A stretch of 64,000 nucleotides of DNA from Bacteroides bouchesdurhonensis. GTDB lineage: Bacteria; Bacteroidota; Bacteroidia; Bacteroidales; Bacteroidaceae. Numbering within the stretch: position 1 is the stretch's first letter; each line of letters begins with the position of its first letter. The translations under genes were made by a program, and so were the position numbers. A model generated the notes under the pieces. That model ran no database searches. It was not told where the DNA came from and saw only the letters and a list, made by a program, of their open reading frames with translations. Positions 43,459 to 51,540 of this stretch are shown one piece after another. The stretch lies in NCBI RefSeq assembly GCF_900155865.1, contig NZ_LT707006.1, positions 2,334,577 to 2,398,576 of the forward strand. Reading direction: 5' to 3'.

Positions 43459-44587
43459 TGATTCTTTTACTTCCGGTTTCTTCAAGGAAGATACTTATCC
43501 GAATGATACGGCTATTACGGATATACAGGAGATATATACTTCTGCTTCGGGATATAATCAATTATTCCGTTGTCATCGGTATGGTAAATTGCATATATTG
43601 AAGGCACTGCAACCCATGTATCGGAGGACGGTCTTTTGTGAGCAAGCACTTGAAAAAGAGTTTAATATTGGTTATCAGTTGGAACATCCTCATATTTGCC
43701 GAACGTTGAGTTGGGAAAAGGTCTCTTCGTTGGGACATTGTATCCTATTGGAATATGTGGATGGGGTAACTTTGAAAGAGTTTATGCAGCAGGGAAAACT
43801 GAATTTTCCATTGGCGATTAAGATTATAACGGAATTGTGTAGTGCTTTGCAATATATCCATAGCAAACAGATTGTCCATCGGGATTTAAAACCAAGTAAT
43901 ATTCTGATTACTCATAATGGCAATAATGTCAAGCTGATTGATTTCAGCCTTTCCGATTGTGACGATTACGATGTGTTGAAACTTCCTGCCGGCACCCGGT
44001 ATTATCTTGCTCCCGAGATACTCCAACCGGGTACTTCTTTAGACTTGCGTGCGGATATCTATTCATTAGGAGTGATAATTGGAGAAATGGCTACTTTGCT
44101 TAAAGACAAACATTTGGCTACCGTTTCACGTAAGTGTACCCACCAGAAGCGTGATAAGCGTTATGCATCTGCTACGGAAGTGATAAATGCAGTTGGTGTT
44201 ACTCATAAATGGCACTTTTATATGGTTATAGCTGCTGCCATGTTGGTTGGTATTACCTTCTTAGCTATTTGTTTTAATACCGATGTTCCTTCGACTTCTC
44301 CGACTTTCTATCCTGTCTACGGAAATCAAGTCAGTAGCGAAAACTGTCGTCGTTTGATTGCTTCGGAACGATTGCGGATGCTTCATTCTGCCGATTCATT
44401 GTTAGATGAGAAACGTTGGCGGACTGACAGCCTGAAACTTGTCAAACGACTGAAAGAAACGTTGGATGAAGAGTATCCATTACCGGAGCTACGACAATCT
44501 GTTACTTATCAACGTCAGTGGGAGAGTTTGCAACAAGAGGCGTTCCGGCAATTGCAACAAATTAGATTTCTTATTCAACAGCGTTAA
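43445..44587 (+). CDS. Membrane-anchored Ser/Thr protein kinase with altered DFG motif
   Basis: 380 residues. The kinase domain (about 15-245) has the lysine K53 in LHILKAL, the catalytic loop VHRDLKPSN with D147, and GTRYYLAPE. However, the metal-binding DFG reads DFS (D166-S168), and the glycine loop is poorly conserved (SASGYNQLF). A single membrane helix (about 257-277) leads to an outer segment of about 100 residues rich in charged helices (ERLRMLHSADSLLDEKRW). It has no PASTA repeats. It could be a weakly active kinase or a pseudokinase that relays an envelope signal. It overlaps the gene upstream. Confidence 0.8.
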   Translation: MNMNNDSFTSGFFKEDTYPNDTAITDIQEIYTSASGYNQLFRCHRYGKLHILKALQPMYRRTVFCEQALEKEFNIGYQLEHPHICRTLSWEKVSSLGHCILLEYVDGVTLKEFMQQGKLNFPLAIKIITELCSALQYIHSKQIVHRDLKPSNILITHNGNNVKLIDFSLSDCDDYDVLKLPAGTRYYLAPEILQPGTSLDLRADIYSLGVIIGEMATLLKDKHLATVSRKCTHQKRDKRYASATEVINAVGVTHKWHFYMVIAAAMLVGITFLAICFNTDVPSTSPTFYPVYGNQVSSENCRRLIASERLRMLHSADSLLDEKRWRTDSLKLVKRLKETLDEEYPLPELRQSVTYQRQWESLQQEAFRQLQQIRFLIQQR

Positions 44588-44804
44588 TAAGATCGTTGGC
44601 CTTCTTTTTATTTGAGATACTATAAAGACATTGGCGGATTGAAAATCCAGATACTTATTAAAAAATCATTTCTATGTCAGACTAGACTGTGTGTAAAAGA
44701 ATGGCTGCGGGAGTCTAGCGTGACAAGGGTAAGGGAAGAATAGGGAAAGTTTGTATCTGTCTGATGGCATTTGTGGGTCTGTCTAAATAAAAATGTGCTT
44801 GTCG

Positions 44805-44835
44805 TTTGTCATTCAACATTTTCACCTTATCTTTG
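44805..44835 (+). promoter_or_regulatory. Consensus promoter of the Rpn-like gene
   Basis: TTTG (44805-44808), a 19-base spacer and TATCTTTG (44828-44835) match the Bacteroides consensus exactly, 38 bases before the start codon. Confidence 0.8.
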
Positions 44836-44873
44836 TTGAAGTGAAAACAAATCAAAAGAAAGGGAACGATAGT

Positions 44874-45752
44874 ATGATAGGTAATTATATTCGTTTCGAC
44901 TGGGCGATGAAACGCCTGTTGCGCAATAAAGCTAATTTTGGTGTACTTGAAGGTTTTCTGACCACGCTGTTAAAAGAGGAAATCAAAATCCAGAAACTGC
45001 TTGAGAGTGAAAGCAATCAGGAAGACGAGTTCGATAAATATAACCGTGTGGATATGCTTGCTGAGAACTCTAAAGGGGAGCTTATTTTAATTGAAGTACA
45101 GAATAACAATGAGTATGCCTATTTCCAGCGCATGCTGTTCGGCACCTCCAAATTGGTAACAGAATATATCAATCGTGGTGAAGGATACGATAAAGTACGC
45201 AAGGTGTACAGTGTCAATATCGTATATTTCTCATTGGGTAACGGAAAGGACATTGTCTATCACGGTAAGACTGAGTTCCGAGGCATCCATGCAGGGGATA
45301 TTCTGGAACTAACTCCCTTTCAACGACAGACGTTTAAAGTGGATTATGTGAGTCAGCTTTATCCTGAATATTATATTCTGAAGGTTAATGACTTCAATCA
45401 AGTGGCTAAAAGCCCACTTGAAGAGTGGATTTATTATCTGAATACAGGGGATATTCCCGATAGTGCTACAGCTCCGGGCTTGGAGGATGTTCGTGAACGA
45501 TTGAAGTTGGACAGAATGACGAAGGATGAACTGAATGCTTATTACCGTCATTTGGATAATATCGTCATCTTACGCGATAATATTTATACAGAACGTGAGG
45601 AAGGTCGTGAGGAGGGGCGCGTAGAAGGTCGTGTAGAAGGTGAGAAGAAAAAACAGGAAGAGATAGCTCGTACGATGAAGCATGACGGTCTCTCCATTGA
45701 CACGATCATCAAATACACCGGTCTGACTCCTGAAGAAATAAGTTGTTTATAA
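44874..45752 (+). CDS. Rpn/PD-(D/E)XK nuclease family protein (transposase-like)
   Basis: 292 residues from the ATG at 44874; an ATG at 44793 is upstream of the consensus promoter and therefore excluded. The nuclease core is visible: YNRVDMLAENSKGELILIEVQ has the D and E-x-Q of the PD-(D/E)XK fold, and YFQRMLFGTSKLVTEYI the next helix. The tail is a charged helix with TEREEGREEGRVEGRVEG, then TIIKYTGLTPEEI. Such proteins are annotated as Rpn-type recombination-promoting nucleases or PF12784 transposases and occur in many scattered copies. Whether this copy is mobile is unknown; no terminal repeats were found. Confidence 0.8.
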   Translation: MIGNYIRFDWAMKRLLRNKANFGVLEGFLTTLLKEEIKIQKLLESESNQEDEFDKYNRVDMLAENSKGELILIEVQNNNEYAYFQRMLFGTSKLVTEYINRGEGYDKVRKVYSVNIVYFSLGNGKDIVYHGKTEFRGIHAGDILELTPFQRQTFKVDYVSQLYPEYYILKVNDFNQVAKSPLEEWIYYLNTGDIPDSATAPGLEDVRERLKLDRMTKDELNAYYRHLDNIVILRDNIYTEREEGREEGRVEGRVEGEKKKQEEIARTMKHDGLSIDTIIKYTGLTPEEISCL

Positions 45753-45955
45753 ACCTCCGCTTCTATCAATGACATCGTCGGAGACGGATGTAAATGTTCT
45801 GTTAGTATTTTCCGGATATAAATCGTAACTTCACGCTGACGTAGTTAGCGTTGCGGATGTATTACCTCCCATGAAGAAAACGTCTACTTTTAATACGTTG
45901 GAACTTATCTATTAATACTCTGCAAGCAAATGCATGCTACGTTTGTGATTTTCGA

Positions 45956-47581
45956 TTAAAAAGCAACTCCTTCAATGTGAAGAAACTGTTTCCAGATATT
46001 ATGATTTCTATATTGTGTCCGACTTTCTAGGGGGATATGCAATATGCAATTAGCAAAAATACTTTCTGCTCCACTGAAAGTCTCTGAATGGCAAACAGGA
46101 GGAGTAGATGCTTTTACATATAAATGCTGGAGCGGGCAATTGTCAAAACTGTATGCTGAAATGGACTCGCATTTACTTCCCAAAGTAACGGAAGTAAGAC
46201 TCTTGCAATTCTGAAATAATCCGGTGGAAATGCTTCGTAATCCGTCAGGAAGTATGACTGATTTAATTTCAGACTCGCAGAAGGCCTGTTTTCCTATGCT
46301 ACTGAGTGAATTGGGAAGTACGATCGAACGAATTTTGCATTTCTGCAACGCATAGTCTCCGATACTTTTTAGTGTAGGTGAGAACTGAATATTATCTCCC
46401 ATTATTCCTTCGGGAAACCAAACAAGAACTTCACCACTTTTATTATACACTACTCCATCCATACTGGTATAATGGGTATTTCCCGAAGCTATGGATATAT
46501 GGCTGAGATTTTTACATCCGGTAGAAGGAGTTAATACTTCCGTATTGCTGGGAATTGAAAGCTTCGTTAATGCCGTACTATTCTTGAAAGCATTCTGCTC
46601 AATGATCAGTGTGCTTGCCGGAAGTTTTATTTCTTTCAGCACTTCCAGTTCACCAAACATTCCGTAGCCAATAGTATGATCCTCTGTATGTCGTGATTCA
46701 TCATAAGACGTCCCCCCTGATACAATAAGTGCATCCGTCAAATCCAACTGTTGTAAAATTCCTGGTGTTGGATTTCCAGTAATATCTTTTCCGGACATCT
46801 CACGGATAAATCGGATATCAGTTCCGTTTAGAGGTCCTACTATATTGAGTGTATTATATTCGTTTTTTTCTTTTTCACCGATGATCTTAGGCAATGTTCC
46901 CGCACTTGTGAGTATTACAGCACTTCCAGTTTGAAAGTGGTAAGGTTCACTATATGCTCTTCCTATTTTATTTTCGGCAAAGGCTCTGACTGTATATTGA
47001 GTATCCTTTTCTAAATCTCCGATACGGAGTTGCCATTGGTTGCTATCCGAAAGGGGAGCACTCAGCTCATATTCTTCTCCATTTGTCTTGGTATAGCAAA
47101 AACCATTTTTTAGAATTGTTTCTCCACCATTATCCATGATAGCACATTGCAAAATAATACTGATAGGTCCTTGTCCTAAGAAATTAATTTTATCGACTTT
47201 AGGGACCTCATTGGGAATGGTCATAAAACTATAAATCGGGCTTTGTTTCAGATATTTCTTATTTCCGGCTTCTAAGCAGTAATAGTAAGTAGTTCCTGGA
47301 ATTAGATCCTGTAGTTCAGTGCTGACATGACTATTCTTTAATGACTGTTCGTCCATTTGTTCAATTTGGAGGGAAGTCCCGTAACGAAAACGATAGCGAT
47401 CCGTCTTGCTATTGGATGAGGCATTCACCGTTCCGGTAAGTCTGGCACTGGTACGGGTGATGTCTTGAGCTTCGCGCAGCAAGATCTCCGGTGCGGGATT
47501 ATCCGGTTGATTTTCATCACTACATCCCGTAGGAAGCAACCAACAAGCTATGATCAAGAAATAAATTATTTTCGTATACAT
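45956..47581 (-). CDS. Lipoprotein with fibronectin-type and BspA-like leucine-rich repeats
   Basis: 541 residues. The lipobox is LLPTGCSDE (Cys at about 20). Two FN3-like domains (about 30-125, 127-220) contain SARLTGTVNASS and TQYTVRAFAENKIGRAYS. From about 280 come BspA-type repeats: LTKLSIPSNTEVLTPS, IGDYALQKCKIRSIVLP and IGKQAFCESEIKSVILPDG. Proteins of this kind are displayed on the cell surface and bind host or partner proteins. It is the last gene of the operon that starts at 50445, 30 bases after the preceding stop. Confidence 0.85.
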   Translation of the reverse strand: MYTKIIYFLIIACWLLPTGCSDENQPDNPAPEILLREAQDITRTSARLTGTVNASSNSKTDRYRFRYGTSLQIEQMDEQSLKNSHVSTELQDLIPGTTYYYCLEAGNKKYLKQSPIYSFMTIPNEVPKVDKINFLGQGPISIILQCAIMDNGGETILKNGFCYTKTNGEEYELSAPLSDSNQWQLRIGDLEKDTQYTVRAFAENKIGRAYSEPYHFQTGSAVILTSAGTLPKIIGEKEKNEYNTLNIVGPLNGTDIRFIREMSGKDITGNPTPGILQQLDLTDALIVSGGTSYDESRHTEDHTIGYGMFGELEVLKEIKLPASTLIIEQNAFKNSTALTKLSIPSNTEVLTPSTGCKNLSHISIASGNTHYTSMDGVVYNKSGEVLVWFPEGIMGDNIQFSPTLKSIGDYALQKCKIRSIVLPNSLSSIGKQAFCESEIKSVILPDGLRSISTGLFQNCKSLTSVTLGSKCESISAYSFDNCPLQHLYVKASTPPVCHSETFSGAESIFANCILHIPLESRTQYRNHNIWKQFLHIEGVAF

Positions 47582-47611
47582 ATATCAATCTTCATAAATA
47601 GAATAAGGTTA

Positions 47612-48601
47612 TTATAAACGAATCCCAATGCCAATGTTTAGCTCCCAATAGTTTCCTCTTGTAGTAATGGCACCAGCTGAAAATACGAACCTTTGTAATC
47701 TTAGCATAGCACCTAACTCTGCTGCAATACCTTTTGAAGAATAATCCGTGTTGCGTAAATAATTTCCCTCGTTTGTTTCCCAAATGACAGTGCGCACACC
47801 GTAACCAATTCCTTCGTAGATACAGAAGTCACCAGCAATCCGGTGCAGTCCGCCTGCAAGTAAAGCATAATGTGAATTTTTAGTTTTTCCTGTGTAATAA
47901 GGAGGGATATCATCACCCTTGGGTATTCCGTTTTTGTCACATTCCATTCCATTCGTGTTAGCAGTAGTGCGGAAATTGCTTAATACGTGTAAATATATTC
48001 CATGTCTTCGCATCCAGCCAAAGCGTATACCTCCGGCAACTTCATTCTCATGTACACTTGCATCCAGTATAATCAGATAGCAGGCATCTTCTTTTGGCCG
48101 TTTGAGACGAAGCTTTGCCGGTTCGGGAAGTTGTGTCGGTAGCCTATATATACGTGGAAATTCAACAATGTTATTTTCCATTGGAGGTATTTTTTTTCGG
48201 GGCATAGTGATCGGAGAATTTAAAACTAGTTCATAAGTCAAACGAGATTCCAGTGGGGAGGGGAAACGATAGTCACGGAGTACTCCCCATTGCGGGTGTT
48301 TGATTGTGATTTGTACAGTGCCTCGCGGAACGTATATCCATGTTTCTCCAACATCATTTTTTCGTTTCACGATACCTAAAGGGGTGGAAAACACAAAATC
48401 ACGGTTTCCTACTATTTTGATAAGTGCGCAAGCCTCGTCATTCAGGTCCTTTTCTGGCTGAATATATGCACTGATATCATTAGGAAGCTGTCGAAAATGT
48501 TGCACAGAGAACTGTTGCGCATATAAATGTGAGAAGGCTAAGAGCATTCCTAATGTCAGAAAGCATCTCCGGACGTTATGATATGATTCGAATATATTCA
48601 T
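47612..48601 (-). CDS. Secreted protein of unknown function with a C-terminal barrel-like region
   Basis: 329 residues with a signal peptide (LTLGMLLAFSHLYAQ). The N-terminal part (about 30-135) contains GETWIYVPRGTVQITIKHP, similar to the PEGA-type fold. After a proline- and charge-rich linker (140-180) the C-terminal 140 residues have repeated strand pairs such as EVAGGIRFGWMRRHGIYLHVLS and GIAAELGAMLRLQRFVFSAGAI, ending GIGIRL. This pattern fits a small outer-membrane barrel. The start overlaps the upstream stop by 4 bases (ATGA), so the two are translationally coupled. Confidence 0.65.
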   Translation of the reverse strand: MNIFESYHNVRRCFLTLGMLLAFSHLYAQQFSVQHFRQLPNDISAYIQPEKDLNDEACALIKIVGNRDFVFSTPLGIVKRKNDVGETWIYVPRGTVQITIKHPQWGVLRDYRFPSPLESRLTYELVLNSPITMPRKKIPPMENNIVEFPRIYRLPTQLPEPAKLRLKRPKEDACYLIILDASVHENEVAGGIRFGWMRRHGIYLHVLSNFRTTANTNGMECDKNGIPKGDDIPPYYTGKTKNSHYALLAGGLHRIAGDFCIYEGIGYGVRTVIWETNEGNYLRNTDYSSKGIAAELGAMLRLQRFVFSAGAITTRGNYWELNIGIGIRL

Positions 48602-50445
48602 TGCAAATTGAAATTACGAATATTGAAAATCTCTTTTTCCGGTAATGGAGTCTGATCGTCCAACATACTGGGTTGCCATGTGCGTACGTGAATTAGAGGT
48701 GTCGTTTCATCTCTGAAATCCCATAGCAGGAACAGATAGCCGTCATCCGAATATAGGTCTGAACTATATTTTTGCCGGAGCGTCACTCCATATAATTCTT
48801 GTTGAGTAGGATGTCGCATAATCTTAAAATCACTGAATTTCAACTTGATTTCTTTGTTCTGCTTAAATAAAACCTTTAAACGTTCCAAATAGGTTCGTTT
48901 ACTTTTTATATTGTATTCCACCTGGTCTTTTGATAGATATTCTCCGTCCATTTTAGGAGCATTGCGAATAACTTTTCCTACGATGATCAGGGCTTCCTCG
49001 CTAAACAATTGAGTTAAGAAGTCGATATCTTTGGTAGTGTATGAAGTACGTAGGTGTTCTACATAATTTAAAATAACCCTTCTGTTGTCCGCATCCGTTT
49101 CGGGTAGCTTACCTGATAATATTTTGCTGGCTTCAGCGTAAAAAGGATTCTGTTTGCTGATATTCTTCCACTCCTCGTTGTTGATGGTAGAAGTTGCATT
49201 TGTTTTCTCAACTGTTTGGACTGTCTTTTGTTTTTCTTTAGGGGAGATGGAAGCTGGGGGTATAGAAATCTCTTTTTTGTTCTCCGGTTTATCTTCTGCT
49301 TTAGCACTCTTTCTAGTGAAGACTTGAGGAGCCAGTTGTAATGCTGATAGGTCTTCTGCGATACGGTAGTATTGTTTGTTGTCGAGTGGTTTTCCTTCCC
49401 GATCAATCCATAAGCTCTGGTTATCAGAGTATGCAATTGCCAGCCCTGAAGGATAGAAAAACGTTATCCGGTCATAACTCTTATCCGTTCCTTTGATGTT
49501 ACCTTTGAAGTCAGCCAATTGCCATTTGTTACCGTTCCGGAGACATATTCGGTCGCTGCCAGCAATGAAACCGTCTTCGTATTCTGGAGCAATAAGTAGC
49601 TCTCCCTGTTTGTTGATGAGACCTATTCCATGGTCGCTTTGTATAATGGCGGCATTATGGTAGAAACGGAATGACTCTTTGATGCTGTCCGGCAAAAATA
49701 TGTTGGTTTCTCCTTCAGGATTCAAATAACAGCATTTTCCATTCAATAAGTTGCTATATTTCATTAGTCCGCAGCTGAACTGTTGATCCAGCAGGCTGGG
49801 AGTGATTTGAATGTTAGAACAGATTTTTCCAGAAGGATCAATGAGTTGATAGCACATTTCTCCTTTATTATTTATATTTCCAACCAAAGCCATACCTTCA
49901 TGAAAGTCGTATGCTTGATCGTATATAGGAGGTATAGCAATATTTCCTTGTGTATCCATAAATCCATATTTACCTTTTCGTGTACAAAACAGTGATCTTC
50001 CTTCTGCGAAATTGTGTGCTAATACAATGTCATAATGTAGGCTGATACCGATATCATTGATAATTTTTCCTTTCCGGTTGATGATTAAGATAGGCGAATC
50101 CGGAAATTCTTGTGCAAGTGTGACTTCCTCAAAGAAGTGTCCGATTTGTGCGAAACGTTGGGCACTGACAGGTTGTGTCGGATGTTCCAGTTGATAGAGC
50201 CGGTAATATCCTTCTTCATCTGGTAAACTAAACATTCCGTTTACTACTGCTGACGGTTGCCAGGTAAAACTGCCGGAATGAACTTTAATTTCTCCATTGG
50301 TCGCTATAAGTCCCCAGTTATTTCCTTCACTTTCCTGAAAGGGTAATGCGTTGATTTCGATACTACATTGGCGGCATCCGTTGCAAAGTAACATTAATAA
50401 ACTTGAAAGAATGGTAGAAATAATATGAATTAGTTTGCCGTTCAT
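48598..50445 (-). CDS. WG-repeat lipoprotein
   Basis: 615 residues. The leader ends LLMLLCNGCRQ, a lipobox-like site with Cys near 24. At least five WG-type repeats are visible between about 40 and 360: NWGLIATNGEIKVHS, KYGFMDTQGNIAIPPIYD, GIGLINKQGELLIAPEYED and WQLADFKGNIKGT among them. After a Lys/Pro-rich linker (380-420) there is an NTF2-like domain (about 455-600, TTKDIDFLTQLFSEEAL). WG repeats form beta-propeller-like binding scaffolds. First gene of its transcription unit; a -7 box TATATTTG (minus strand, plus 50474-50481) lies 28 bases upstream. Confidence 0.75.
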   Translation of the reverse strand: MNGKLIHIISTILSSLLMLLCNGCRQCSIEINALPFQESEGNNWGLIATNGEIKVHSGSFTWQPSAVVNGMFSLPDEEGYYRLYQLEHPTQPVSAQRFAQIGHFFEEVTLAQEFPDSPILIINRKGKIINDIGISLHYDIVLAHNFAEGRSLFCTRKGKYGFMDTQGNIAIPPIYDQAYDFHEGMALVGNINNKGEMCYQLIDPSGKICSNIQITPSLLDQQFSCGLMKYSNLLNGKCCYLNPEGETNIFLPDSIKESFRFYHNAAIIQSDHGIGLINKQGELLIAPEYEDGFIAGSDRICLRNGNKWQLADFKGNIKGTDKSYDRITFFYPSGLAIAYSDNQSLWIDREGKPLDNKQYYRIAEDLSALQLAPQVFTRKSAKAEDKPENKKEISIPPASISPKEKQKTVQTVEKTNATSTINNEEWKNISKQNPFYAEASKILSGKLPETDADNRRVILNYVEHLRTSYTTKDIDFLTQLFSEEALIIVGKVIRNAPKMDGEYLSKDQVEYNIKSKRTYLERLKVLFKQNKEIKLKFSDFKIMRHPTQQELYGVTLRQKYSSDLYSDDGYLFLLWDFRDETTPLIHVRTWQPSMLDDQTPLPEKEIFNIRNFNLQ

Positions 50446-50523
50446 TTATATATAGCTTTTGATAATCCCCTTGCAAATATACTTATTATTATAAGATCCC
50501 TATATACAGTTGTGAAAAAGATG

Positions 50524-50571
50524 AGGCTATATCAAAAGCGAAATAAATATTTAGCACTTTTGATATAGCCT
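50524..50571. terminator. Terminator between the two surface-protein units
   Basis: AGGCTATATCAAAAG (50524-50538) and CTTTTGATATAGCCT (50557-50571) are exact reverse complements. It closes the fimbrillin-M64 unit and precedes the WG-repeat unit on the same strand. Confidence 0.82.
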
Positions 50572-50590
50572 GCAACTCGTTAAAATGATT

Positions 50591-51511
50591 TTATGATTCC
50601 TGTGTTGGTTCCCAATCTTCAACTTCACCTCCTATTTCGATCTTCACTTGATCCGGATTCTTAGATATAGTCAGCGAGATAGTATGCTGTATGCCTGGTT
50701 TGAAAAGGAATTTGCTTTCCATCAGATAAGATACCCCTTTCATTACCACTTCTATCAGTGGACGTCTGTTATCTATTCTCTGCGGAACAAGAATGGCTGT
50801 ATAACGATGATCACCTGCCGGCTTAGCCTTTATGCTGGCTTCTGTACCATATAATGCTTTAGTAGCCACTCCCACGCTAAGATCAATAGTGGCACTCGGT
50901 ACAGTATTGTGAATATACACTGTTGCATCTTCCGCCAAATCTCCTTCATAGTCTTCTCCTTTGATGAGTCGTACTATGAGTTTGCTCATACAATGTCTGA
51001 ATTTCAGTGGAACGGCAGCATTGCCAGCTGTTTGTTTTTTAGTCGATGCCCACAGGAAATCACTAGCTTCATATCCTCCTAATGTATTGGCTGTCTTTGT
51101 AGTACTTTGGTCTAAAGCCACATTGAACTCTGTTTCATCTACAGATAGAATGGGAGAGAAGTGAGGATAATAAGCATATACATCATAGGTGCCATCATTC
51201 CAGTAAATAGGTTTTGCCGGGATCCATGCTTCTCCGTTATAAGTTAGCGAGGCATTGTTTACATAATTACCCGCTATCTGCAAAGGTTCATCCTGTCCGG
51301 TAACAAATAAACCGATTTGGTCGTTTGTTTCGAAAGCAGTTTCGGTAGCACGGAGAACACTCTTTGATTGTTGTGACGGATGTATGATTTGGAATTTCAT
51401 GATGTTATCCGGTTCCGTCTCCTTCTGTACTGTATCTTCCTGTCCGCATCCCGTCATGCAGAATACAAATCCGATACAGGTAGTATAGATAATATGAATA
51501 CTCTTTTTCAT
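50591..51511 (-). CDS. Fimbrillin-family (FimA/Mfa-type) lipoprotein
   Basis: 306 residues from the ATG at 51511, which gives a normal signal (KKSIHIIYTTCIGFVFCMTGC, lipidated Cys). An in-frame ATG at 51544 overlaps the upstream stop as ATGA and adds 11 basic residues, so either start is possible. The fimbrillin pattern is clear: FETNDQIGLFVTG, PIYWNDGTYDVYAYYP, YEASDFLWAS, FRHCMSKLIVRLI and AILVPQRIDN. Such proteins build or cap surface fimbriae, or act as surface adhesins. It lies right after the fimbrillin-M64 gene and is probably its partner. Confidence 0.85.
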   Translation of the reverse strand: MKKSIHIIYTTCIGFVFCMTGCGQEDTVQKETEPDNIMKFQIIHPSQQSKSVLRATETAFETNDQIGLFVTGQDEPLQIAGNYVNNASLTYNGEAWIPAKPIYWNDGTYDVYAYYPHFSPILSVDETEFNVALDQSTTKTANTLGGYEASDFLWASTKKQTAGNAAVPLKFRHCMSKLIVRLIKGEDYEGDLAEDATVYIHNTVPSATIDLSVGVATKALYGTEASIKAKPAGDHRYTAILVPQRIDNRRPLIEVVMKGVSYLMESKFLFKPGIQHTISLTISKNPDQVKIEIGGEVEDWEPTQES

Positions 51512-51540
51512 TTTACTTTCAGTTTTAGTTTTACGTTTAA

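Noticed and set aside
45594..45650. Repeated GAAGGTCGTGAGG-like units as a CRISPR or tandem repeat
   Set aside because: They encode the charged helix (EEGREEGRVEG) of the Rpn-like protein; units are short and imperfect, with no spacers.
45753..45955. A gene between the Rpn-like and LRR genes
   Set aside because: No frame with a start, family similarity or ribosome site; 203 bases left as non-coding.
49068..49436. 122-codon frame inside the WG-repeat gene in another frame
   Set aside because: Same strand, shifted frame; Lys/Gln/Arg-rich composition is a shadow of the linker of the real gene.
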